A stretch of 64,000 nt of DNA from Pseudomonadota bacterium. GTDB taxonomy: Bacteria > Pseudomonadota > Alphaproteobacteria > Caulobacterales > Caulobacteraceae. The translations under genes and the position numbers were made by a program. The notes beneath the pieces were generated by a model. The model worked only from the letters and a program-made list of their open reading frames with translations, made no database searches and had not been told where the DNA came from. The stretch covers positions 1-64,000 of the forward strand of contig JAFECT010000005.1 of assembly GCA_018241995.1 (NCBI GenBank). Direction: 5' to 3'. This document shows positions 1 to 8,460 of the stretch, piece after piece. How positions within the stretch are numbered: the stretch's first letter is position 1; each line of letters begins with the position of its first letter.

Positions 1-30
1 TGTTACCCATCAATCCGCTGGACACCTTTT

Positions 31-193
31 GTCCTTCTCCCGGTCGGGAGAAGGAAGGGACCCGTTGCGAAGCAATGGGGAGGATGAGGGAGAGGGACTT
101 GTCCGAGCTGTCGCGCCGCGTTCTGAGAGCCCCGTATCCCTCACCCTCCCACGCCTGCGGCGCGGGTCCCTCCCTCTCCCGATCGGGAGAGGG
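31..193. repeat. Dispersed palindromic repeat RE1, copy A
   Basis: This intergenic element is bounded by short self-complementary blocks (CTCCCGGTCGGGAG on one side, CTCTCCCGATCGGGAGAG on the other). Two more copies lie at 56169-56334 and 60811-60974; this copy is in the opposite orientation. The two halves are themselves imperfect inverted repeats, so the whole can fold into a cruciform. There is no coding evidence; reading frames through it are artefacts. Confidence 0.85.
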
Positions 194-196
194 TTG

Positions 197-589
197 CTAA
201 GCCGCCATCCCCATCGCCACGCCGACGCGCACCAGCTCCAGCTTGTTGCCGTCGGGATCGAGCAGGACGGCGCCGTAGTAGTCGGGCGCGAGGTCGGGGT
301 GATGGCCGGCGGGGCGGGTGGCGGTCGCCCCTGCCACCAGGGCGGCGGCATAGGCGGCGTCCACGGTCGCCTCGTCGGGCGCGGAGAAGGCGATGTGCGT
401 CCCCTGCCCGGCCACGCGGCCCTCGCCGGCCGGATAGAGGAAGAAGCGCGGGCCGTCGCCGGGGACGCCCCAGCCGAGCTCGCCGGGCTTTTCGCTCAGC
501 AGCACGGCGCCCAAGGGAGTCAGGAAGGCGTCGTAGAAACGCCGCCCGGCGGCGAGGTCGGCGACGCCGAGGGACAGGTGGTCGAACAT
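197..589 (-). CDS. VOC-superfamily (glyoxalase/bleomycin-resistance fold) protein
   Basis: The 130-residue protein has the size of a single vicinal-oxygen-chelate domain. It starts with FDHLSLGV (possible metal ligand His4), has GTHIAFSA near residue 65 and ends with DPDGNKLELV (candidate ligand Glu118), the usual places for VOC metal ligands. The substrate cannot be told: the family includes glyoxalases, dioxygenases and resistance proteins. It is a single gene whose stop lies directly against repeat RE1. Cytoplasmic, as no signal peptide is seen. Confidence 0.85.
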   Translation of the reverse strand: MFDHLSLGVADLAAGRRFYDAFLTPLGAVLLSEKPGELGWGVPGDGPRFFLYPAGEGRVAGQGTHIAFSAPDEATVDAAYAAALVAGATATRPAGHHPDLAPDYYGAVLLDPDGNKLELVRVGVAMGMAA

Positions 590-619
590 CGGCGGGAGCT
601 CCTAGCGAATCGTTCTTGG

Positions 620-670
620 AGAGCATGTCCGGGCGGGAAAGTGCGCGGATGGTTTTCCCTGACACGCTCT
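620..670. repeat. 51-bp palindromic repeat RE5, copy 1
   Basis: The unit begins AGAGCATGTC and ends GACACGCTCT, i.e. imperfect terminal inverted repeats of 10 bases, with a conserved interior. A second copy at 27109-27159 has the same length and differs at two positions. It overlaps the stop of the gene at 670 and may act as a transcript end or be a small non-autonomous mobile element. Confidence 0.8.
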
Positions 671-1359
671 CAGCGCTGCAACTCGATCAGATCGAGGTTG
701 GACTCCGCATATGGCCACGGCATCGCCAGGCGCCAGCCGCCGGACGGCAGGCGCTCCATCACGCCCACGAAATCGCGCTCGGGGTGCAGGCCATAGGCGT
801 TGGCGGCGGGCTCCTCCCCCAGCGAGATCGAGCCCAGCACCACCATGCGCCGCGCAGTGTCGGGGAACAGCAGGCCCGACGGGCGCTGGGAGCCGCTGGT
901 CTTCGAGAGCTTCAGGCCCTTGGCCGTGGCCTCGATGCGGCAGGTGAACCAGCCGTACTGGGTGAAGCTCTTCAACCCCTGGGCCTTGGACCCGATCTTG
1001 ACGGTGCGGCAGCGGTAGTCGCCGGGCGGGGGCGCCGGCCCGTCGGCCGAGGCGTTGGGATCGGTGAGTTCGCCCAGCGCCTTCAGGGCGTCGCCGTGAT
1101 GCTCCGCCCGCGCCTCGCCGAGCGCCACGGTCCAGGCCTCGCCCAGCCGCTCCAGCCGACCAAGCTCGGCGGGGCGGATGATCGCCTTCCAGTCCAGCAG
1201 CACGCGCCCGCCCGCAGGCGGCGGCGGGGGCGGAGGCGGCACGGCGTTGCCGACGCCGGGGCTCACGCTCGGCTTCGGCTGATTGGCGCAGGCGGCGAGC
1301 ACACCGAGCGCCGCGATGGCGGGCGCCAGGCGAAACAGATGACGGGCGGGCGATGTCAT
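670..1359 (-). CDS. DUF4893-like lipoprotein of unknown function
   Basis: From the ATG at 1359 the protein has 229 residues. It opens with a lipoprotein signal ending LGVLAAC, followed by a proline run and a domain that resembles DUF4893 (an acid-rich N-terminal part, CRTVKIGS, and a closing PYAESNLDLIEL). It is therefore probably a periplasmic or outer-membrane lipoprotein. The start was preferred over an upstream in-frame ATG at 1524 because it puts the signal peptide at the terminus. The family assignment is from memory; no function is known. Confidence 0.75.
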   Translation of the reverse strand: MTSPARHLFRLAPAIAALGVLAACANQPKPSVSPGVGNAVPPPPPPPPAGGRVLLDWKAIIRPAELGRLERLGEAWTVALGEARAEHHGDALKALGELTDPNASADGPAPPPGDYRCRTVKIGSKAQGLKSFTQYGWFTCRIEATAKGLKLSKTSGSQRPSGLLFPDTARRMVVLGSISLGEEPAANAYGLHPERDFVGVMERLPSGGWRLAMPWPYAESNLDLIELQR

Positions 1360-1588
1360 GGCGTCAGCATAGCCCAGGCGAGGTGACGAAAAAATTGCGT
1401 GAGTCGGCGTTGAGCATGCGGCGCGGCCAGGCGCGCCCGAACGACACGGCGCGGCGACGGCAGGTTCCTTAGTCATCGTCCGAATGTCGCCGGCCCCGCG
1501 CCTATGCAATCGGTGCGCCCGCATTCACCGCAAACCGCACACATCGCAGGCCGCGCGCCAAGCGGCGCACACAGAACGAGAGAGCGTG

Positions 1589-1984
1589 ATGGAACAGACA
1601 GGCCAGGCACAGGGTCGCGATCCGAACACGGAAGCGCGCATGGCGCGTGACGAGGCGCCGGCTGTGAACAAGGCGCTGTTCGTGCGCCTGCGGGCGAAAG
1701 CGGGCAAGGGATCCGAGGTCGAGGCTTTCCTGCGCGAAGGGCTGTCGGCGGTGATGGAGGAGCGCGACACGACGACCTGGTACGCCGTCCGCTTCGGTCA
1801 CGAGGACTTCGCCATCTTTGACACGTTTCCAGGAGACAAGGGACGGCTCGCGCACCTCGCCGGCAAGGTCGGGCGCGCACTGATCGCGAAGACGCCTGAG
1901 TTGCTCGACGGCATGCCCAAAATCGAAGACGCCCAAGTCCTGGCCTACAAGCTCCCGGACGAGAACGGCCAGGTCGAGGACTGA
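1589..1984 (+). CDS. Antibiotic biosynthesis monooxygenase (ABM)-like protein
   Basis: The 131-residue protein has the ABM ferredoxin-like pattern: a first strand ALFVRLRAKAGKGSEVEAFL, then TTWYAVRFG and FAIFDTFPGD. Such small dimeric proteins include cofactor-free monooxygenases and many of unknown role. The ATG at 1589 follows a purine-rich stretch (ACGAGAGAG) and was preferred over an upstream start at 1484 that would add an unconserved tail. It is divergent from the DUF4893-like gene across about 230 bases. Confidence 0.75.
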   Translation: MEQTGQAQGRDPNTEARMARDEAPAVNKALFVRLRAKAGKGSEVEAFLREGLSAVMEERDTTTWYAVRFGHEDFAIFDTFPGDKGRLAHLAGKVGRALIAKTPELLDGMPKIEDAQVLAYKLPDENGQVED

Positions 1985-2004
1985 CGTCGCGAGCCGGGCG
2001 GTCG

Positions 2005-3534
2005 CTAGACGCCCAGCGCCTCGCCCTTCAACGGTAGCTCGACATGGCAGCGCAGGCCGTCCGGCGCGAAGTCGAGGGTCGCCTCGCCCCGCAGAGCCCC
2101 TTTGAGGCTGCGTTCGATGAGGCGCGACCCGAACCCTCGGCGCGCCGGGGCGCTCACCGGCGGGCCGCCGCCCTCGCGCCACTCCAGGGCCAGCCGCGCC
2201 GCGTCGTCCACGCTCCATGAGACCTCTATCCGGCCTTCCGGCGCGGAGAGGGCTCCATACTTCGCCGCGTTCGTGGCGAGTTCGTGGAAGAGCAGGCCAA
2301 GCGCCACGGCTTCCGAGGGCGACAGCTCCACGTCCGGCCCCTGCAGGCTGTACCGCTCCGCCCCATGGGGCTGGAATTCCACCATCAGGACGTCACGCAG
2401 GTGGGTCGCGCGCCAGTTCGAAGCGGTGAGCAGATTGTGGGTGGCGGCAAGCGCGACAAGGCGTGACTCGAAGTCCTTCCTCACCGACGCGGGATCCGCC
2501 GTGGTGCGCAAGGAGTGGTTGGCGATCGCCTGGACCGTCACCAGGATGTTCTTCACCCGGTGGTTCAGCTCGTCGACCAGGAGCTTTTGCTGGCGCTCGG
2601 CGTGGACCCGGTCGGTGACGTCGCTGCCCTCGATGAACACGCCCCAGACGGTTCCGTCCGCGCCGCGCATCGGCTGGTAGATGAAGTCCAGGAAGCGCTC
2701 TTCCATCGGCGCGCCGGAGGTGCGCTGCAGGAACACGCTGGTGGCGGTCCCAATGTAGGGCTCGCCCGAGCGCATGACCTGGCGCAGCAGGTCATCGAAG
2801 CCCTGGCCGCGCAATTCTGGCAGCGCGTCGGTGAGCGTCTTGCCGATCACCGGGCGGTGGCCGATCAACTGCTGGTACGTCTGGTTCACGAGGCTGAACA
2901 CCAGATCCCGTCCGGCGAGCACCGCCATGAAGCCCGGAGCCTGCATGAACAGGTCGCGAAGGTTCCGCTTCTCCTCCTGCAAGAGCGTGTTGGCGCGTTC
3001 GACCTCCTGCGCCCGCTGCAACAGGACGGACTTGTCCGCCGCCCGCTCCTCGCCGGGACCGAAGGCGATCTCCTTCAGACGCTGAAGCTCGGTGACGTCC
3101 ACCGTGTTCTGGACGATGAACCGGGTGGCGCCGGCCTCGTCCAGCAGCGGCGTGTGGATCGCCGACCAGTAGCGCATTTCGAAGCCGCCGCCGCGCGTCT
3201 GCGGCAGGGAGATGGGATAGGGTATCAGCGGGATGGAGTGCGGCTTGCCGGTCGCGAGCACCTCGTCCAGCGACTCGCGCAGGCGCCGGCCGGCGTCGCC
3301 GTCGTTCGGGAACATTTCGAACACGCCTCGGCCGATGAGTTCGTCGCGACGGCGCTCGGTCACGGCGCAATAGGCGTCGTTGGCGTCCACGAAGCGGAAC
3401 TCACGGTCGAGCACCATGTGCGGGCTCGGCAGATGCCGGAACAGCGCCTCGAAATCCGGACGCGGCATGGCGTCGGGCGCGCCCGGCGAACCCGGCGTTG
3501 CTACCTCGCCCAAGCGTTGCTCACCCCGCGACAT
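2005..3534 (-). CDS. PAS-PAS HWE-family sensor histidine kinase
   Basis: The 509-residue kinase is soluble. Two PAS domains (about residues 25-150 and 190-310; the first ends in the PAC-like VQNTVDVTEL) are followed by an HWE-type catalytic core. The phospho-acceptor is His325 in LNHRVKN, the N-box is HELATNAAKYGAL (417-429) and WRE is at 452-454, the residues that name the family. HWE kinases often have a cognate regulator elsewhere; none is adjacent. PAS domains suggest sensing of light, oxygen or a small ligand. The start is uncertain; Met23 is an alternative. Confidence 0.93.
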   Translation of the reverse strand: MSRGEQRLGEVATPGSPGAPDAMPRPDFEALFRHLPSPHMVLDREFRFVDANDAYCAVTERRRDELIGRGVFEMFPNDGDAGRRLRESLDEVLATGKPHSIPLIPYPISLPQTRGGGFEMRYWSAIHTPLLDEAGATRFIVQNTVDVTELQRLKEIAFGPGEERAADKSVLLQRAQEVERANTLLQEEKRNLRDLFMQAPGFMAVLAGRDLVFSLVNQTYQQLIGHRPVIGKTLTDALPELRGQGFDDLLRQVMRSGEPYIGTATSVFLQRTSGAPMEERFLDFIYQPMRGADGTVWGVFIEGSDVTDRVHAERQQKLLVDELNHRVKNILVTVQAIANHSLRTTADPASVRKDFESRLVALAATHNLLTASNWRATHLRDVLMVEFQPHGAERYSLQGPDVELSPSEAVALGLLFHELATNAAKYGALSAPEGRIEVSWSVDDAARLALEWREGGGPPVSAPARRGFGSRLIERSLKGALRGEATLDFAPDGLRCHVELPLKGEALGV

Positions 3535-3650
3535 GACCTGATCGCCTAGCGCAGCTTGCTTACGCTGTCGACTGGGCCGCGCATGGGCGCCCGACGCCCT
3601 GCATCGCCACGACTATCGGCGATGGGCGGGGACACCTAAAGACGAAAGCT

Positions 3651-3947
3651 CTATTCGTAGTCCGTCCGACACCTGCCGTCTTTGGTCATGTAGACCTCGA
3701 CCGTAGACCCGCAGGGACCACCGGACTTGCCGAGCGCGCAAATGGCCTTGCGGGTTTCCATCGACCACTTGTTCGCTTCCGCGACGATGCACTCGTCGAA
3801 TTTCTCAACAGGCCGCCGAACCATCGGAGCGGGCGCGGGACCTTTTTCAGCCTCCAGGCATCGCTTCTCTGCGGCGGCGACCGCATCGGCCCTGGCATCC
3901 GCCGGACCCGGGAGCATGAGGAGCGCTAAGCCGAGCATCTGGTGCAT
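3651..3947 (-). CDS. Small secreted protein, unknown
   Basis: The 98-residue protein has a short hydrophobic start (LGLALLMLPGPADA) that may be a signal peptide, and five cysteines spread over the mature part, consistent with disulfides in the periplasm. No family is recognised. There is no good ribosome binding site before 3947, so the start is uncertain. Base composition is visibly less GC-rich than the flanking kinase. Confidence 0.5.
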   Translation of the reverse strand: MHQMLGLALLMLPGPADARADAVAAAEKRCLEAEKGPAPAPMVRRPVEKFDECIVAEANKWSMETRKAICALGKSGGPCGSTVEVYMTKDGRCRTDYE

Positions 3948-4026
3948 TTGAACGCGGACAATAGACGCAGGACGTGTGTCTGCAACGCCCGTTGCGGGCC
4001 AAAAAGTGGGCCTCTAGGGTGCCGCG

Positions 4027-4344
4027 ATGTTCTGGAAGCCAAATCGCCGAACGAAACTGGCCCGCTTGATTTCCAAATTGGCTGATCTGCTGCGAGCCCA
4101 TGATCAGCCTCACTGGGCCGACAAGATGGCCCGGTGTGCTGAGCGAATCCGAGGCGGGGACTACTACGGCCTAGAAGAGTTCCTTCGCTCATTCGGTGGC
4201 ATGGAATCCTTGAACGACATCGTTCTTATGAAGCATGGAAAGGTAAGCGCGCGTGCGAACGACACGCTTGCGCACCTGCGCTCTGCGTCGTTCGATCTCG
4301 CGGCGGAACTGAAGAGGGAACACATCAAGGAATCCGCCCCTTAG
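4027..4344 (+). CDS. DUF6966-like small protein
   Basis: The 105-residue cytoplasmic protein has a helical N-terminus (RLISKLADLLRAHDQPHWAD) and the segment FGGMESLNDIVLMKHGK, which resembles the GGMGSxND pattern I associate with DUF6966. No function is known for that family; such small proteins are often immunity-like or accessory. Codon use is less GC-biased than the surrounding housekeeping genes. It is divergent from the secreted protein at 3651-3947. Confidence 0.65.
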   Translation: MFWKPNRRTKLARLISKLADLLRAHDQPHWADKMARCAERIRGGDYYGLEEFLRSFGGMESLNDIVLMKHGKVSARANDTLAHLRSASFDLAAELKREHIKESAP

Positions 4345-4358
4345 TCGCCCGACGCCTC

Positions 4359-4482
4359 TCAGGCGCGCAGGCTTTCGCACGCCTGCCGCGCCGTGCGCTC
4401 GACCTGGAGGTGGCGTGGGCGATGCCGAAGCGGTGGTGGACGGCCTCGCAGGTCGCAGGAAGGTGTCGTCCGCGCCGACCCT
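4359..4482 (-). pseudogene. Decayed duplicate of the 3' end of the CDF exporter gene
   Basis: Read on the minus strand this stretch encodes ATCEAVHHRFGIAHAT, matching the C-terminal ATCEAVHHRFGIAHST of the CDF exporter at 5074-6105. Base by base it aligns with 5074-5205, including the position of the TGA stop (4359-4361). A one-base deletion near 4403 and a four-base deletion near 4447 break the frame. It is a partial tandem duplication, about 700 bp from its parent, with no start or membrane domain, so it is not a functional gene. Confidence 0.8.
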
Positions 4483-4558
4483 GCCGCGATCCTCGTTTTC
4501 CAGCCCTAGGCTCTGCGCCGGACCTGATCACGATCGCCTCAGCCAGCGCGAGCGGACC

Positions 4559-4909
4559 CTATTCGATCACCGTGAAGGTGGCGGTGTCGCCCGCATTGGC
4601 GACGAGCGGATTATGGTCGGGATCGCTCACAAACATCCGCTGCTGTTGGACCTGCCGGCCGCCGCGGAAGACCAGGGCCTGGATCATCACACCGCAATGG
4701 TTGACCCACCTTTGCCCGTGAGAGCCGTCCCGGGCGACGAAGTTCGTGTGCACAATGCAGACGCTCAGGTCCGGCGCGGGTTTCGCGTTGGGCGCGCCGG
4801 GACCCGTCTGCGAGGGCTTGGGGCCGGCCGCCGGCTGGGCGAAGCCGGGGGCGCTGGCGCACATGGCGAGGGCGATGAGGGCGGTCACTGTCGCTGCACG
4901 ATACCGCAT
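4559..4909 (-). CDS. Small exported protein, unknown
   Basis: The 116-residue protein begins with a typical Sec signal peptide (TALIALAMCASAPGFAQ) and a proline/alanine linker. The mature domain contains CIVHTNF and VNHCGVM, two cysteines that may pair in the periplasm. A GGAGAGA ribosome binding site precedes the ATG. No family is recognised. It sits between the decayed CDF fragment and the intact CDF gene, on the same strand. Confidence 0.7.
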   Translation of the reverse strand: MRYRAATVTALIALAMCASAPGFAQPAAGPKPSQTGPGAPNAKPAPDLSVCIVHTNFVARDGSHGQRWVNHCGVMIQALVFRGGRQVQQQRMFVSDPDHNPLVANAGDTATFTVIE

Positions 4910-5073
4910 CAGTCTCTCTCCTTAAGTCGGATTGGCCGTGGCCTCGGACCCAAGGTCCACCACAAGCTGACTGGCAGTAATCGCGTCGGACCGCCCGACC
5001 TCTCCCTGATGAAATTCCGACTTTTGCCTGACTTCAGTACCGCGTCCGAACCGAGCTGGGCGAGGGCTGTTGC

Positions 5074-6105
5074 TCAGGCGTGCAGGCTCTCGCAGGCCGG
5101 CCGGGGGGCGCGCTCGACCTGGATGGTCGAGTGGGCGATGCCGAAGCGATGGTGCACGGCTTCGCAGGTGGCCTGCAGGAAGGCGTCGTCGGCGCCGACC
5201 GGGCGGACCAGGTGGGCGGTGAGCGCGACCTCCGTGGTGGAGATCGGCCAGACGTGCAGGTCGTGCACTTCCGTGACGCCGGGCTGGGCGGCCAACAGGT
5301 CGTAGACTGCGTCCGGGTCGATGCCGCGCGGCACCGCGTCCATGGCCAGGTGGAACGCCTCCTTGAACAGGCCCCAGGTGCCGAACAGCACGATGGCGAC
5401 CACCAGGAGGCTGGTGACCGGGTCGATCCAGGCCCAGCCGGTGAGGCGGATCAAGAGGCCCGCGACCACCACCCCCGCCGCGATCAGAGCGTCGCCCAGC
5501 ATGTGCATGAAGGCGCCCTGCACGTTCACGTCCTCGTGCCGGCCGCGCATGAACATCAGGGCCGTGGCGCCGTTGATCAGGATGCCGACGAAGGCCACGC
5601 CCATCATCAGCCCGCTCTCGGGCAGCTCCGGCGAGGTCAGGCGACGCACGGCCTCGGACGCGATCAGGCCGGAGGCGAACACCAGGGCCACCGCATTGGC
5701 TAAAGCCGCCAAGACCGTGGCCTTGCCCCAGCCGTAGGTCCGCCGCTTGCCCGCCGGCCTGGCCGCGAGCCATGCCGCGACGCCCGCCATCGCCAGGCCG
5801 AGCACGTCGGAGAGATTGTGCCCCGCGTCGGCCAGCAGCGCGGTGGAATGGCCGATCAGGCCGGCGACGACCTCGGCCGCCACGAACGCCAGGTTCAACC
5901 CGACGCCGATCATCCAGCGCGGATCGTTGGGATCGGCCGGGGCGTGATGGTGGTGGCCATGGCTGTGATCGTGGCCGTGGTGGCCGTGATGATGCTGGCC
6001 CTGACCGTGGCTGTGCGGATGCGCGTGGTCGTGCGCATGCGCGTGACCGTCGTGGTCATGGGCATGGTCGTGTTCGTGCGGGTGCTGATGCGCGGCTTTG
6101 GCCAT
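5074..6105 (-). CDS. Cation diffusion facilitator (CDF) metal exporter
   Basis: The 343-residue protein has a long His/Asp-rich N-terminus (residues 5-55), which probably binds metal, then six hydrophobic segments and a C-terminal cytoplasmic domain. The metal-site motifs are LLADAGHNLSDV in TM2 and FMHMLGDAL in TM5; DLHVWPIS marks the ferredoxin-like dimer domain. Members exchange Zn2+, Co2+, Cd2+ or Ni2+ for protons across the inner membrane. The metal cannot be told from sequence, though the His-rich tail suits zinc, cobalt or nickel. A broken copy of the 3' end lies at 4359-4482. Confidence 0.93.
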   Translation of the reverse strand: MAKAAHQHPHEHDHAHDHDGHAHAHDHAHPHSHGQGQHHHGHHGHDHSHGHHHHAPADPNDPRWMIGVGLNLAFVAAEVVAGLIGHSTALLADAGHNLSDVLGLAMAGVAAWLAARPAGKRRTYGWGKATVLAALANAVALVFASGLIASEAVRRLTSPELPESGLMMGVAFVGILINGATALMFMRGRHEDVNVQGAFMHMLGDALIAAGVVVAGLLIRLTGWAWIDPVTSLLVVAIVLFGTWGLFKEAFHLAMDAVPRGIDPDAVYDLLAAQPGVTEVHDLHVWPISTTEVALTAHLVRPVGADDAFLQATCEAVHHRFGIAHSTIQVERAPRPACESLHA

Positions 6106-6297
6106 AGGCGGCGCAAACTAGACCTCGGGAGCTTACGATCAACTGTCATTGTGGAAGCGCTCGGCCGGGCGTCGGAAGGCCGACGTTGCGCGGCCCTCCG
6201 GTGAAGGCCTAGGGTCGCCGCTCCGGGCATCGCGGGCGCCCGGCGAAGGCGTCGTGGGGCGCCCAAGTCCCGCTCGCACACCGCAGGAGCGAGCATC

Positions 6298-6990
6298 ATG
6301 TCCCAGACCACCCTCGACCGCCGCAGCCTTATCGCCGCTGCCGCCCTGGCCGGCCCCGCCGTCGCGGCGACCGCCGCCGCAGGCCAGCCCGCGCCCGTCG
6401 CCGGCGGGTTTGCGCCCAAACCCCTGCCGGTCGATCCGAAAGCGGTGCCTTGGCTGTCGGAGAAGCTGCTCGTCAGCCACCACGACAACAACTACGCCGG
6501 GGCGGTGAAGCGGCTGGGCGCGATCCAGGGGGAACTCAGGGCGCTCGATCCGGCGAAGGCGCCCACCTACACGCTGAACGGCCTGAAGCGCGAGGAGCTG
6601 CTGGCCTGGAATTCCATGATCCTGCACGAGCTCTATTTCGCCGGGCTGGGCGCGGGGCCGGGGCCGGGCAAGGCGCTGGGCGGACAGATCGAGCACGACT
6701 TCGGCAGCATGGACCGCTGGCGGGCGGAGTTTGCGGGCCTGGGCAAGGCGCTGGGCGGCGGCTCCGGCTGGGTGCTGCTGACCTGGAGCCGGCGCGACGG
6801 GCGGCTTGCCAACCAGTGGGCTGCGGATCACACCATGGCCCTGGCCGGCGCCACGCCGCTCCTGGCCTTGGACATGTACGAGCACGCCTATCACATGGAC
6901 TACGGCGCCAAGGCCGGAGCCTATGTCGACGCCTTCATGAACGGCTTCAACTGGCGCACGGCCGAGGCGGCGTTCGCGCAGGCGGTTTGA
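6298..6990 (+). CDS. Exported Fe/Mn superoxide dismutase family protein
   Basis: The 230-residue protein starts with a signal containing a twin arginine (LDRRSLIAAAALAGPAVAA), so Tat export is likely. The SOD fold follows: metal ligands His61 (SHHDNNYAG), His110 (MILHELYF), Asp192 and His196 (LDMYEHAYHMDYG), with GSGWVLL in the usual place. All four ligands are present, so superoxide dismutase activity is plausible, though the domain is divergent from cytoplasmic SodB. A GCAGGAGCG ribosome binding site precedes the start. It is divergent from the CDF exporter. Confidence 0.85.
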   Translation: MSQTTLDRRSLIAAAALAGPAVAATAAAGQPAPVAGGFAPKPLPVDPKAVPWLSEKLLVSHHDNNYAGAVKRLGAIQGELRALDPAKAPTYTLNGLKREELLAWNSMILHELYFAGLGAGPGPGKALGGQIEHDFGSMDRWRAEFAGLGKALGGGSGWVLLTWSRRDGRLANQWAADHTMALAGATPLLALDMYEHAYHMDYGAKAGAYVDAFMNGFNWRTAEAAFAQAV

Positions 6991-7143
6991 GGGCGGGCCT
7001 GGAGGCAGGGCTCCGCTGCCTGGAAGGGAAGACCGCGTTCACACCCAGCCCGTTTCCCCGGCGAAGAGGCGCTCGCAGCGCTGATCCTTCCCCCTAGCGG
7101 GTGAAGACCGAAGGCCGCTTCACCTTCCGGCTCGTCGCTCACG

Positions 7144-7172
7144 AAAAAGCCCCGCGCCTTTCGGAGCGGGGC
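7144..7172 (-). terminator. Rho-independent terminator of the DUF4167 gene
   Basis: On the minus strand a seven-base stem GCCCCGC/GCGGGGC with a ten-base loop is followed by five T residues. It lies about 30 bases past the stop of the DUF4167 gene. Confidence 0.85.
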
Positions 7173-7201
7173 CTGTTCGGTTCACTGACTTGCGCCGCGC
7201 C

Positions 7202-8230
7202 TTAATCGGCGGGGGTGTCTTCGAAGCTTTCGGTCTTCTTGCGGCGGGGGGCGCGCTTGGGCTTTTCGGCCGGGGCGGCGTCCGCTTCGGCGGCCGGGGG
7301 GGCCTGGCGCAGGAAGGCGGGCATGTGGCTGTCGTCGCCGGCGAAGGGCGCGGGGGCCGCTTCGGACGAGGACGGCAGGGCTTCGGCGCGGGGTTCGACC
7401 ACCGCCAGGGGATCGCCCGCCGGCTGGTCGTCGCGGTTGCGGTTGCGGTCGCGGCGCTCGAAGCGGTCGCGGCGGCCCTCACGACGGCCTTCGCCGCCCT
7501 GGCCCTGGCCGCCTTGGCCCTGACCACCTTGGCCTTCGGGGCGAGGTTCGCGCGGCTCGTTGCGTTCGCCGCGGCCTTCGTTGCGCTCGCCGCGGAATTC
7601 GCGGTCGGGGCGCGGCTCACGGTCGTCGCGGCGATAGTCGCCACGGTCGCGATCACGGCCGCCTTCACGATTGCCGTCGCGGTCGCGGAATTCGCGGTTG
7701 TCACGGTCTCTGGGGCGGTCGTCGCGGTACTCGCGGTCGCGACGGCCTTCATTGCGGCCTTCGCCACGCTCGTCGCGGCGGTAGTCGTCGCGGTCACGGC
7801 GCTGCTCACCGCCCTGACCCGCCTGGGCGTTCATGCCGTCGCCGCCCTCGGTCTCGCCGGCCTCGGCCACGCCGTCCATCTCGACGGCCTGTTCGCCGCT
7901 CTCGTCCTCGAAGTCGATGTCGAAGCCGGAGGCGAAGGCGTCGCGCTGCACGATCTCGGCCACAGGGCGCGAGGGCTGCAGGGTGCGCAGGACGCGGAAA
8001 TAGTGCTCCGCATGCTGCAGGTAGTTCTCGGCCAGCACCCGGTCGCCCGAGGTGAAGGCGTCGCGGGCGAGCTGCTGATAGCGCTCGTACACGTGCTGGG
8101 CGTTGCCGCGAATCTTGAGGTTCTCGGGCCCGTTGGACTCGAACGCGCGGTTGGGGTTGTTCGACTGACCCCCGCCGCCGCCCCCACCGCCGCCACCGGG
8201 CTTGCGGTTGCGGCCGCGCTGCCGCTTCAT
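7202..8230 (-). CDS. DUF4167 protein with an Arg/Asp-rich disordered tail
   Basis: The DUF4167 domain lies at the N-terminus: KRQRGRNRK, a glycine run, NPNRAFESNGPE and a helical segment with VYERYQQLARDA. After about residue 150 the protein becomes low complexity, with long Arg/Asp/Glu/Gly stretches (RDRDNREFRDRDGN and relatives, then GQGGQGQGG), closing in a Pro/Ala/Lys tail. The composition suggests RNA binding or phase separation; this is inference. In alphaproteobacteria the gene usually follows prmC, as here. The start at 8230 puts MKRQRGR first; an ATG at 8248 is also in frame. Confidence 0.9.
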   Translation of the reverse strand: MKRQRGRNRKPGGGGGGGGGGQSNNPNRAFESNGPENLKIRGNAQHVYERYQQLARDAFTSGDRVLAENYLQHAEHYFRVLRTLQPSRPVAEIVQRDAFASGFDIDFEDESGEQAVEMDGVAEAGETEGGDGMNAQAGQGGEQRRDRDDYRRDERGEGRNEGRRDREYRDDRPRDRDNREFRDRDGNREGGRDRDRGDYRRDDREPRPDREFRGERNEGRGERNEPREPRPEGQGGQGQGGQGQGGEGRREGRRDRFERRDRNRNRDDQPAGDPLAVVEPRAEALPSSSEAAPAPFAGDDSHMPAFLRQAPPAAEADAAPAEKPKRAPRRKKTESFEDTPAD

Positions 8231-8460
8231 GCCTCGAAAATCTCTCATCTATGCAACCGGTTGGGTTAGCCAGCGCTCCCGTAGCCTGGCGCGTGCGGCG
8301 AGAACCGTCGGGACAACCCCGCTGTTCGGTCCTAGAGCCGCAGTATCCGTCGTCCCGCCCCGGCTGGCGCAATGCGCTTCGCCGTAAGCCCCTGATCCGC
8401 CGTAACCTTCGCGAGGTGGGTGTGAAAGCCCCGGCGATGTGGTGGGAGACGCCGAAAGAC

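Noticed and set aside
8231..8460. RNA gene in the gap between the DUF4167 gene and prmC
   Set aside because: No tRNA cloverleaf, no strong hairpin and no promoter-terminator pair was found; it is left as unassigned space of about 230 bases.
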